Source: Parapedobacter koreensis (GTDB taxonomy: Bacteria; Bacteroidota; Bacteroidia; Sphingobacteriales; Sphingobacteriaceae). Taken from it: a stretch of 64,000 nucleotides of DNA. Location: the NCBI RefSeq assembly GCF_900109365.1, contig NZ_FNZR01000001.1:434001-498000 (forward strand). Reading direction: 5' to 3'. The position numbers were made by a program, and so were the translations under genes. The notes below the pieces were generated by a model, which was not told the origin of the DNA, did no database searches, and was given only the letters and a program-made list of their open reading frames with translations. Every line of letters starts with the position of its first letter. The first letter of the stretch is position 1. This document shows positions 35,946 to 43,654 of this stretch, one piece after another.

Positions 35946-38900
35946 TTAAAAAGTAACATTGATTCCCGCGGAATACGTTTTCACCTGCGGATAAGCAAAT
36001 ATGTTATCCTGGGTCAGGTTTTTTTCCGGATCGGTGATTTTCATATCTGTAAACGTGAGCAGGTTCTGCCCATTGGCAAAAACTCTTATCGCTTTCATGG
36101 ACATCTTCTGAGCCAAGCGTGCAGGAATGGTGTAACTCACTTGCAGGTTCTTTAGTCGCAGGTAAGCCGCATTTTGCAACCAAAATGTCGAGTTCTCAAA
36201 ATTCAACGTATTTCCGGTGCTTGTGGTCAGAATGGGCAAGCCGGCATTCGGGTTTTCAGGTGTCCACGAATCCGTCAACCATTCTTTCGTCACGCCCGCA
36301 CCGTTGTAATACGGATAGGCCAGGTTGGATTGTGGATAGGTAAATACCTTACCGACACCCTGGAAAAAGGCCAGCAGTTGGAAACCTTTATATCCCGCGC
36401 CCAGATTAAATGAATACGTGTATTCCGGCACGACACCATGGACAACTGTCCTGTCGTCTGCGTTAATTACATTATCCCCGTTCTGGTCTTTGTATTTCAG
36501 GAATCCCACCCGGGTTGCCGCGTTTTGAAAAGCGTGGTTGGCAATCTCTTCCTCGGATTGGAAAATTCCTTCGGCTTCATAAATGTAATAAGATTGTATG
36601 GGAGATCCTTCCTCTGTAATGTAACGCCCAGCGATCAGTTGCTGCCCATCCAGGTTGGTTACCCGGTTTTTGTTGTAGGCAAAGCTGCCCCCGATTTCGT
36701 AAGACACGGTGCCTTTTGTATCTCGGTAATTTAAGATCACTTCGATACCCTTATTGTTCACGGATCCCACGTTGGTCGTAGGGCCTGCCATATTTCCGAC
36801 CTGCGAAGCATAGTTAACGGGGCGCAGAACGCCATCTGCGTCTTTGTTGTACCATTCTAAAGTAGCACTTACTCGTCCCTTGAACAACGAGATATCAACC
36901 CCAATATTGGACATGGTCGTGGTTTCCCAGCTTAGATCCGGATCGGCCATGGCGGTAGCTGCGGCCCCAATGGACTCGGTATTTCCAAAGGAATAGTTTT
37001 GACTCAAACCGACTGAATTGACATAGCTCCAAAGCGCGATTTCCTGATTGCCGATTTTACCCCAGGAGAAGCGGGGTTTCAAGCCATCTATCCATGCTAC
37101 ATCCTGCATGAAGGATTCTTTGTCTATCCGCCATCCCACGGAAAAAGAGGGAAACAGCCCCCAGCGGTGCTCCTTGGCAAAACGGGAAGAACCGTCATAG
37201 CGGAAGTTGGCCTCCAGCAGGTACTTCTCATCGAAATTATAGTTTATCCGTCCGAAATACGACAACAGTGCGGATCGGGTACTATTGCCTGCGACGGTTG
37301 GATTGGTCAGAAAAACATCGATATCCGTCAGTTGATTATCCATTGAGCCGTCTTTTTGGGCATTGAAATATTCCCACGAAAAGGTTTCGACACTGTTTCC
37401 CAGCAATGCCGCAATGTTGTGCTTCCCGACAATGCTGGCATGCCAGTCCAAGGTATGATAGCCCGTCAGGTTGATTTCCTTTTCATACCGGCGATAACCC
37501 CTTGTTGTGTTCGAAGCGATGAATGGGGAGCCTGTTTTAGGGTTGACATTCTCCAGGTAAGGCTGAAACACGTGTTGGATATAGTCGTATGTATTCGCCG
37601 CAAGGTTGACACGATAGGTGATGTTAAGGGGCAGCTTTAAATCAGCGAAAACATTCCCCAAGACCCGTGTCCGTACATAATCACGGCTTCCCTCCTTCAG
37701 TCGCGCTAACGGATTTGCCCAGCTATTCAAACCCGTAGAACGCAACCACGTGTTGCCATATCGTCCGTCTTCGATCAAAATGGGATAAATGGGAACCGTA
37801 CGGAACATCGCTTGATCCCAGTAACTGGTCATGGTGATTTGCGGTTCGTCATACTTGCGATAAATCCCCGACAGTTTACCACCGATGGAAAGAAAATCCG
37901 TCACATCGACCTTGCCGTTCAGGCTTATCGAATATTTGCTGGCTTTTGATTTGTCGTATCTCAAAATCCCATCCTGGTTGAGTGCGCCAAGCGTCAATGC
38001 CAGGTTATGTTTATCCCCACCTCCTGATACGGTAACGTTATGCTCATGCATAAATCCATTTTTCAGGGCAATATCGTACGGATTGGTACGCGGATACATA
38101 TAGCCATTGGGATCGTTGGGTATCCCCGCTTCGTATTCCGCAATCTCCGCATCCGTATATTCGGGAGCCTTGCCTTCATTGGCAAGCGCGATGTTCTTGT
38201 AGCGCATGAATTTAATGGGGTCGAATTCCACATCCGGCAATTGGATGGCCTCTTCTACCCCGAAATAGTTGTTGTAATCCACCTTATAACCTCCGCTTCT
38301 TTTGCCCGATTTAGTGGTGATGAGGATAACGCCGTTGGCAGCACATGAGCCATACACAGCTGTTGAAGCAGCATCTTTCAAGACGGATATACTTTCTATT
38401 TCATTCGGGTTGACGTCTATCAGTGGATAGGAAATACCATCTACCAATACCAATGGATCATTATTGTTGAGCGTTCCCACCCCACGGATGCGTATCGTGG
38501 CTTGGTCATTCCCGGGCTGGCCCGTGTTTTGATTCACGTATAGCCCATTTAAACCCTGTAGCGCCTGCGATGTGGTGGTAATCGGGCGGTTGGCTAATTT
38601 ATCCATATCGGCAACGGTGATGGCTCCAGTCAACGTGGCCTTCTTCTGCGTACCGTAGCCCACCACGACCACTTCACTCAACGCACCTTCCGCCTCCCGC
38701 ATGACAAACGCGACATCCACCTGCTGCCCGGCTTGGAGCGTCACTTCCCTGCGTTGTGTACCGTAAGCAATATAGGTCACCTCCACCGTGTATACGCCGG
38801 CCTGTGCAGGAATCGAAAAAGTCCCTTCGCTGTCTGTTGAATACGTACGGTTCAGCTGGGTGACCCTCACCGATGCTCCAGCCAATGGCTCGCCCCGGAC

Positions 38901-39293
38901 ATCAGTGACCCGGCCTGCTATCCTGCCCGGTTGTTGTAATTTATAAAGGGTGACCGTACCAGAAACCTCCTCTTTATAGTGGATCGCTGTGCCGGCCAAT
39001 AGTTCTGCCAAAATCGTTTCCAACGCTTCGTCTTGGTATGTCCTGGCGCGCACCCGTATTGCATCCATACCCAGGCTCTGTGCGTCATACGCAAAGTCAA
39101 TCTTCGCGGTCATCGCTAATTGCTGTATCGCGTTCTCCAGTGTCTGTTCGCCGACCGATACATTTAGCTGCCTGCGGAGCACCTGCCCGCTGCTGTTTCC
39201 CGCCAGCAACAATTGTGAAAACGATAAAAAGATGCTGTAAATTAAAATAGATATACGCATGATTCGTTGCCAATGCAGTATATGATGGTTCAT
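35946..39293 (-). CDS. SusC-type TonB-dependent receptor with STN domain (module E)
   Basis: This 1115-residue receptor has a signal peptide (about 1-35), an STN domain (about 37-112), a regulatory domain (about 118-205), the junction LSEVVVVGYGTQKKAT, a plug with AAVYGSCAANGVILITT, and a barrel ending YSAGINVTF. The Cys in the plug block (GSCAANG) replaces the usual Arg (GSRAANG), a small oddity. The VVGYG class matches its classical SusD partner. The 177 bp leader holds the clearest antisense RNA prediction of the window. Confidence 0.95.
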   Translation of the reverse strand: MNHHILHWQRIMRISILIYSIFLSFSQLLLAGNSSGQVLRRQLNVSVGEQTLENAIQQLAMTAKIDFAYDAQSLGMDAIRVRARTYQDEALETILAELLAGTAIHYKEEVSGTVTLYKLQQPGRIAGRVTDVRGEPLAGASVRVTQLNRTYSTDSEGTFSIPAQAGVYTVEVTYIAYGTQRREVTLQAGQQVDVAFVMREAEGALSEVVVVGYGTQKKATLTGAITVADMDKLANRPITTTSQALQGLNGLYVNQNTGQPGNDQATIRIRGVGTLNNNDPLVLVDGISYPLIDVNPNEIESISVLKDAASTAVYGSCAANGVILITTKSGKRSGGYKVDYNNYFGVEEAIQLPDVEFDPIKFMRYKNIALANEGKAPEYTDAEIAEYEAGIPNDPNGYMYPRTNPYDIALKNGFMHEHNVTVSGGGDKHNLALTLGALNQDGILRYDKSKASKYSISLNGKVDVTDFLSIGGKLSGIYRKYDEPQITMTSYWDQAMFRTVPIYPILIEDGRYGNTWLRSTGLNSWANPLARLKEGSRDYVRTRVLGNVFADLKLPLNITYRVNLAANTYDYIQHVFQPYLENVNPKTGSPFIASNTTRGYRRYEKEINLTGYHTLDWHASIVGKHNIAALLGNSVETFSWEYFNAQKDGSMDNQLTDIDVFLTNPTVAGNSTRSALLSYFGRINYNFDEKYLLEANFRYDGSSRFAKEHRWGLFPSFSVGWRIDKESFMQDVAWIDGLKPRFSWGKIGNQEIALWSYVNSVGLSQNYSFGNTESIGAAATAMADPDLSWETTTMSNIGVDISLFKGRVSATLEWYNKDADGVLRPVNYASQVGNMAGPTTNVGSVNNKGIEVILNYRDTKGTVSYEIGGSFAYNKNRVTNLDGQQLIAGRYITEEGSPIQSYYIYEAEGIFQSEEEIANHAFQNAATRVGFLKYKDQNGDNVINADDRTVVHGVVPEYTYSFNLGAGYKGFQLLAFFQGVGKVFTYPQSNLAYPYYNGAGVTKEWLTDSWTPENPNAGLPILTTSTGNTLNFENSTFWLQNAAYLRLKNLQVSYTIPARLAQKMSMKAIRVFANGQNLLTFTDMKITDPEKNLTQDNIFAYPQVKTYSAGINVTF

Positions 39294-39341
39294 ACTAAAT
39301 AGTTTGCTGGATAAAATTGGGATTATCCTCTCCCAAATTTA

Positions 39342-39349
39342 TACCTTTG
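39342..39349 (+). promoter_or_regulatory. -7 box of predicted antisense RNA E
   Basis: TACCTTTG on the plus strand is a perfect TAnnTTTG match. A TTG (39317-39319) lies 22 nt upstream, an acceptable -33 position. Confidence 0.58.
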
Positions 39350-39355
39350 AAAAAA

Positions 39356-39472
39356 AGTTACTTGATTAACTCCTGTTGATGAAGTAGCTGTACGATAATG
39401 GATGAGGGTCCAAGCTAATCACATTATTGTACGCCTTCCCGGATTTGTCCTTGGGCAAATCCGCTTTTTTTT
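39356..39472 (+). ncRNA. Predicted cis-antisense RNA opposite the module E susC leader
   Basis: About 117 nt. Hairpin 1 has an 11 bp stem with one G-T wobble (GTACGATAATG, 39390-39400, with CATTATTGTAC, 39422-39432). Its loop contains GAGGGTCCAAGCTAA. Hairpin 2 is a textbook terminator (39440-39472) whose U-tract ends 2 nt into the fecR stop codon (fecR ends at 39471). This is the best supported member of the set. Confidence 0.74.
39440..39472 (+). terminator. Intrinsic terminator of antisense RNA E
   Basis: CGGATTTG and CAAATCCG form a perfect 8 bp stem with an 8-nt loop, followed by C and eight T on the plus strand. No U-tract exists on the other side. Confidence 0.85.
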
Positions 39473-40454
39473 AATAGATGATTACTTCATTATTTTCCCT
39501 CCTGTATTGATTTTGGTGAATAGAACAGATTATCCGCAGGGCTTCATCCAACCGGTGTGTCGTGCGGATGACCAGGTTATATTGATGGTTTCGAATTTGG
39601 TTATTGGCCGGTTTCAATTCAATGCCATAGACATTGTACATGGCCAGGGCAACTTCTTCAAAGGAAGCGTTCTTCAATGCGATCTTGCCTTCCCGCCAAG
39701 TAGCGGCCTCCCCAGTTGCAGATGTCTTCATCGTGTGTTCACCGGTAAGCGTATTGTACGCCAGCTGTTGGTCAGCCGTCAGCTCATGAACAAGCCCGTA
39801 TTTGCCGGTGTCAGTCACTTGCACTTTACCATGCGCTACATTCACCAAAATCCGGTTTAGCCGCTCGTAGTTGCTGATATCAAAGGCTGTACCCACCACC
39901 TTGATGGCAATATCACGGCTATGCACCACGAAGGGTTTATCTGGATTGGGAGCTACCTCGAAAAAGGCCTCCCCCTCATCGAGATACAGTTCCCGACGCT
40001 GGTTTCCAAACGATTCGGGAATGCGCAACCGACTCAACGCATTTACCCATACGGTGGAACTATCGGGCAACTCAATCTTCTTCACCTGCCTGACAGCAGT
40101 GGATATCTCGCGATATGCTGTGCTTGGCGCAACTGACTCCTGACGGACGCCACCTGTGCCGTCATTGCTTTGCCAACGGTACACGAGCCACGCTATGCTG
40201 ACCAACATGAGTACCGCCGCAGCATAGGCCAAATACTTGCTAAAAACAATCTTCCGTGTAGTTCCCCAGTATCCAGCGAGTTGTTTCCGCATCTGCGAAG
40301 CTATCCGGGATTCGCTCGCATTGCTACCAAACACTTCGGAATCGTCCAATTCACGGTAGGATTCATACCAAGCATCAATGACTTCTTTCTCGGCATCACT
40401 TGCCGTACCGTTCAAGTAACGGTGCAGTAATTGTTTGAATTTTTCGCTGTCCAA
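39471..40454 (-). CDS. FecR-family anti-sigma factor (module E), TTG start
   Basis: This 327-residue protein has a cytoplasmic region with LLHRYLNGTASDAEKEVIDAWY (split 9-30), a membrane helix (about 74-92), a periplasmic FecR domain (about 120-225, with LPDSSTVWVNALSRL and VVGTAFDI) and a DUF4974 domain (about 255-327). The conserved N-terminal helix starts at a TTG (40454), and no in-frame ATG precedes it; the sequence upstream gives ATG-TAA out of reach. It lies 74 bp after the sigma stop. Confidence 0.92.
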   Translation of the reverse strand: MDSEKFKQLLHRYLNGTASDAEKEVIDAWYESYRELDDSEVFGSNASESRIASQMRKQLAGYWGTTRKIVFSKYLAYAAAVLMLVSIAWLVYRWQSNDGTGGVRQESVAPSTAYREISTAVRQVKKIELPDSSTVWVNALSRLRIPESFGNQRRELYLDEGEAFFEVAPNPDKPFVVHSRDIAIKVVGTAFDISNYERLNRILVNVAHGKVQVTDTGKYGLVHELTADQQLAYNTLTGEHTMKTSATGEAATWREGKIALKNASFEEVALAMYNVYGIELKPANNQIRNHQYNLVIRTTHRLDEALRIICSIHQNQYRRENNEVIIY

Positions 40455-40528
40455 GATTACATGTCCTTTAATAGGGAGTAACCCAAGACCGCCAAACCTA
40501 CTTTGATTTTATATTAATTGTTTATGAA

Positions 40529-41122
40529 TTAATGGTTAATTAGGCTCAGAAAGAGCGAGAGGCCGATTAAAAATTCGCCATGCTGTTGGTGGGACACTTT
40601 CTTCTTTAGCCGCTGGACGGCTTCAGAAAGGTTATTGGATACGGTCTGTTCAGCCAGACCCAGTTTTTCAGCGATTTCTTTGATGCTCAAATTGTCACAC
40701 CGAAGCAAAAAAGACTGCTTCATATTTTCGGGCATACCATGCAACGCATTGTCCAAGGTGGCTTCCAATACATCACGCGAAACTCGGTCGTGGTCGTCCG
40801 TGGTGAATGGTTCCATTTTGGCTACGGCCTGATCAATGACGTGTTGTTTTACACGTTCGGATCTGAAATGATTCAGCACTTGGAACTTTACTGCTCCCAA
40901 TAGAAATTGTTCCAGCGAAGTCCGGATGAGTAAACTTTCACGCTTTTGCCATACACTGATGAAGACATTTTGTACAATGTCTTTGGCCACGTCTTCATCT
41001 GCAACACGGCTATACGTTTTTTTGTACAACATTTGCCAATACCGATCATACAGCAGCTCGTAGGCCTTTGGAATGCCCGTTCTTAACGCATCAATTAATG
41101 CTTCTTCCGTCATCAGCATCAT
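40529..41122 (-). CDS. ECF sigma factor (module E)
   Basis: This FecI-like factor of about 197 residues starts at ATG 41122 (MMLMTEEALIDAL; ATGs at 41119 and 41113 also possible). An in-frame TTG at 41143 lies upstream of a perfect TATTTTTG promoter box, so it is not the likely start. Region 2 contains VAKDIVQNVFISVWQKR; region 4 contains SIKEIAEKLGLAEQTVSNNL. The region-2-only/tail-anchor gene pair ends 61 bp upstream and could read through into this operon. Confidence 0.93.
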   Translation of the reverse strand: MMLMTEEALIDALRTGIPKAYELLYDRYWQMLYKKTYSRVADEDVAKDIVQNVFISVWQKRESLLIRTSLEQFLLGAVKFQVLNHFRSERVKQHVIDQAVAKMEPFTTDDHDRVSRDVLEATLDNALHGMPENMKQSFLLRCDNLSIKEIAEKLGLAEQTVSNNLSEAVQRLKKKVSHQQHGEFLIGLSLFLSLINH

Positions 41123-41131
41123 ACTGTGCGA

Positions 41132-41139
41132 CAAAAATA
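41132..41139 (-). promoter_or_regulatory. Promoter of module E sigma gene
   Basis: The minus strand reads TATTTTTG, a perfect -7 box, 9 nt before the ATG at 41122. A TTG on the same strand (41157-41159) lies 17 nt upstream as a possible -33 element. Confidence 0.55.
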
Positions 41140-41182
41140 CCAAAGCAGTATTAAGGCAACGTTATATTTTCTGGATACTGGT

Positions 41183-41401
41183 TTACCGTAGTATGGCAAC
41201 AAGGGCTGTAAGCAATGTTGCAATCACGGCAATTCCTATGATGATGCGTTGTTTGGCCTTGCGCGACGACAGTAGATATTGGGTCTGAATATGATACCGA
41301 AGCCCAACAAGCAGTTGGTGAGCAAGCTGCAGTTCTTCTTTACCGTCTGGCCATGTGTTTGTTACCGTTCCGCGTTGACCCGTTAGTTTGCTCTTTGTCA
41401 T
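41183..41401 (-). CDS. Small tail-anchored membrane protein, unknown function
   Basis: This 72-residue protein has a polar N-terminal half and a single C-terminal hydrophobic segment (about 52-71, IIIGIAVIATLLTALVAIL) preceded by basic residues (SSRKAKQR), which predicts an N-in tail anchor. I do not recognise a family. Its ATG overlaps the stop of the upstream sigma-like gene by 4 bp (ATGA), so the two are translationally coupled and probably work together. By analogy with sigma/anti-sigma pairs it may tether the sigma-like partner to the membrane, which is a guess. Confidence 0.75.
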   Translation of the reverse strand: MTKSKLTGQRGTVTNTWPDGKEELQLAHQLLVGLRYHIQTQYLLSSRKAKQRIIIGIAVIATLLTALVAILR

Positions 41402-41766
41402 TTGTATCGTAAATGCTTATCGTTAAGAAGAACACCCAACAAGCCTGATAATTTCTTTACGTGTAATGTTACTTCGTCGATGATATGAAGGATATTCCAC
41501 CCGATATTACCTTTGTGCTGTTTGCCCAGTCCATGGGCAACAATGTATTCCTCCACCGTCGTCTTCATGTCGGGTAGCTGCCTCCGCTTGTCCCAAACTT
41601 CTGCAAATAACCCCTTTACCCGTTCAAACGCTTTATCCTTGTTACCTGTCTCCATCAGCAAGGGTATATAGAGTGACTTCCAATGCCGATTGCAAAACAG
41701 GTAAAACGCTTCTTCGTCCGAATGTCGGATGCGGACAATCAATTCTCGATCAATGAAGTTTTCCAC
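41398..41766 (-). CDS. Sigma-region-2-only protein (degenerate or repurposed ECF sigma factor)
   Basis: This 122-residue protein resembles only the first half of an ECF sigma factor. The segment LIVRIRHSDEEAFYLF through GNKDKAFERV...LFAEVWDKRRQLP matches region 2 of the module B sigma factor (for example DKDEAFDLV...FVTFWDKRKQLP). The normally conserved DLVQDVF core is altered to RVKGLFA, and region 4 is absent: after residue 70 the sequence diverges into a short helical tail. Start is GTG 41766, four bases after a perfect TAACTTTG box, the same layout as module B sigma. The frame is intact and coupled to a membrane peptide, which argues against simple decay. It might act as a decoy for core polymerase or an anti-sigma factor. 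Confidence 0.78.
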   Translation of the reverse strand: MENFIDRELIVRIRHSDEEAFYLFCNRHWKSLYIPLLMETGNKDKAFERVKGLFAEVWDKRRQLPDMKTTVEEYIVAHGLGKQHKGNIGWNILHIIDEVTLHVKKLSGLLGVLLNDKHLRYK

Positions 41767-41770
41767 ATTG

Positions 41771-41778
41771 CAAAGTTA
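41771..41778 (-). promoter_or_regulatory. -7 box of region-2-only gene
   Basis: The minus strand reads TAACTTTG, a perfect TAnnTTTG box, four bases before the GTG start. Spacing is identical to that of the module B sigma gene. Confidence 0.5.
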
Positions 41779-41809
41779 GTGGAGCAATGCAACTAAATCA
41801 GGTACAGGA

Positions 41810-41824
41810 TGTTATGAATTTGTT
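41810..41824 (-). promoter_or_regulatory. Shared upstream element of sigma genes (copy 3)
   Basis: The plus-strand 15-mer TGTTATGAATTTGTT lies 44 nt upstream of the GTG start. It matches copies at 4752-4766 and 33300-33314. Confidence 0.4.
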
Positions 41825-41865
41825 AAAAAAGGCCATCTCCAAGCGTAAAAGAGATGGAGATGGCC
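41825..41865 (-). terminator. Strong intrinsic terminator after module F
   Basis: GGCCATCTCC (41831-41840) and GGAGATGGCC (41856-41865) form a perfect 10 bp stem. On the minus strand six T follow. It lies 36-76 nt after the gamma-glutamyltransferase stop. Confidence 0.85.
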
Positions 41866-41900
41866 TGTTATCGTCATTGAGTAAAAAATGTCAGTACCGC

Positions 41901-43610
41901 CTAATATCCGGCAGCCTGCCCGTCTTTCCTGCTTTCGGAAGCACCATAATATACCTGATGTTCGGCATCGTAGCGGATGGCCTGGTAGCCTCCATGGCCT
42001 CCGGTACTAAGGTTGATCCGATGCCCTTTTCTCGCAAGACCGAGTATGGCTTCTTGGGTAAAGCCTCCTTCCAGCGACACGCTCCCGCCGTTGTCCATTA
42101 TACCACCGTCGGGGCCCGAGGACCCCGAATGACTTACACGTGGTGCATCGCCAGCCTCCTGGATGTTCATGCCAAAATCAATCATATTGATCAATACCTG
42201 TACGTGGCCCTGTGGCTGGAAATCTCCCCCCATTACGCCAAAGCTCATGTAAGGTTTACCTTCTTTGGTGATAAAACCCGGAATGATGGTATGGAAAGGC
42301 CGTTTATGCGGCGCATAGGTATTAAAATGCCCTTCTTCCAAATTGAAAGATGTCCCCCGGTTCTGCAGGCTGAAACCCAATCCGTCCGGCACGATACCTC
42401 CACCCATACCCGAGTAATTACTTTGAATCAGCGACACCATGTTTCCCTCCTTATCCGCTACGGTCAGGTAAATGGTGTTCTTCCCCTCAGGCATACCCGG
42501 TTTGTATTCCCGGCTTGCCCGGTCGGGATCGATCAGGGCACGGCGCTCGGCAGCATATTCCTTGGATAATAATCCTTCCACCGGAATGTCGGCAAAGTCC
42601 GGATCCGCGTAATAAACAGCCCGGTCCTCATACGCCAGTTTCTTGGCTTCGATCAGGTGGTGCAGGTATTCCGCGCTTCCGAAACCCATGGCCTTAATGT
42701 CATAACCTTCCAAGATGTTGAGCATCTGTAGTGTCGTCATCCCTTGGCCATTAGGTGGCAGTTCCCAAATGTCGTATCCCCGGTAATTGGTCGATACAGG
42801 ATCAACCCAATCCGAATGGTGGTCGGCCAGGTCTTTTTCGGAGATGTACCCACCTTCCCGCTGCACGGTAGTGGCAATTATCTTGGCAATTTCCCCCTTG
42901 TAAAAGGCGTCCCTGCCACCTTCTGCTATTTTGGTCAGCGTAGCGGCAAGATCAGGGTTGCGGAAAATTTCACCTTTTTCTGGCGTACGGCCGTTGGGCA
43001 TATAGGTCTTTTTAAAATTTTCAAACCGTTGCAGGGAACGAGCATACCCCCGCCATGCAGCAGCGATGACTTCGGTAACCGGATAACCCGCTTTAGCGTA
43101 GTGAATCGCCGGTTGGAGCAGTTCTTTCATCGGCAATTTGCCGAAGCGGCCATTCAGCGCATACCAGCCGTCGACACATCCGGGCACCGACACCGCCAGT
43201 GCGCCGGAAGACGGTATCCCCTTAAGACCTAATTGGTTGAATACGTCCAGGGTAAGGTTATAGGGCGAGCGTCCGCTGCCATTAAATCCGTACAGCTTTT
43301 GGGTTTTGGCATCCCAGACGATGGCAAAAATATCCCCGCCTATTCCATTGCCGGTAGGCTCCACCACGCCGAGCACCGCATTGGCTGCGATGGCCGCATC
43401 CATGGCCGTACCCTCTTTTTTCAGGATGTCTATTGCCGCTTGCGTGGCCAGGGGATGGCTGGTTGCGGCCATCCCCTGCTGGGCAATGACTTCCGAACGG
43501 GTAGCAAACGGTTTGCCGGTAAAGCGCGGCTGTGCTTGAACAAGCGTATATTGAAAAACAAACAAGCTGCATAGCAGGCAGATTGTCTGGCTAATAGGGC
43601 GATAATTCAT
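41901..43610 (-). CDS. ggt: Gamma-glutamyltransferase family enzyme, secreted (module F)
   Basis: This 569-residue N-terminal-nucleophile hydrolase has a signal peptide ending LVQAQ (about 27). The autoprocessing site and catalytic threonine is T379 in GKNTIYLTVADKEGN, splitting the precursor into a large subunit (to 378) and a small subunit of 191 residues. Substrate-site residues include R114 in GSGRSP and the later SNYSGMGGG stretch; PHKRPFHTIIPGF matches the family's PGKRP region. The enzyme cleaves gamma-glutamyl bonds of glutathione-like peptides, or transfers the glutamyl group. It starts 45 bp after susD, so the F receptor probably imports gamma-glutamyl compounds or their products. 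Full length, no defect seen. Confidence 0.93.
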   Translation of the reverse strand: MNYRPISQTICLLCSLFVFQYTLVQAQPRFTGKPFATRSEVIAQQGMAATSHPLATQAAIDILKKEGTAMDAAIAANAVLGVVEPTGNGIGGDIFAIVWDAKTQKLYGFNGSGRSPYNLTLDVFNQLGLKGIPSSGALAVSVPGCVDGWYALNGRFGKLPMKELLQPAIHYAKAGYPVTEVIAAAWRGYARSLQRFENFKKTYMPNGRTPEKGEIFRNPDLAATLTKIAEGGRDAFYKGEIAKIIATTVQREGGYISEKDLADHHSDWVDPVSTNYRGYDIWELPPNGQGMTTLQMLNILEGYDIKAMGFGSAEYLHHLIEAKKLAYEDRAVYYADPDFADIPVEGLLSKEYAAERRALIDPDRASREYKPGMPEGKNTIYLTVADKEGNMVSLIQSNYSGMGGGIVPDGLGFSLQNRGTSFNLEEGHFNTYAPHKRPFHTIIPGFITKEGKPYMSFGVMGGDFQPQGHVQVLINMIDFGMNIQEAGDAPRVSHSGSSGPDGGIMDNGGSVSLEGGFTQEAILGLARKGHRINLSTGGHGGYQAIRYDAEHQVYYGASESRKDGQAAGY

Positions 43611-43654
43611 TTCTTTCTTCGTTTACACTAATAAGACTTCACTGTTTTTAATTG

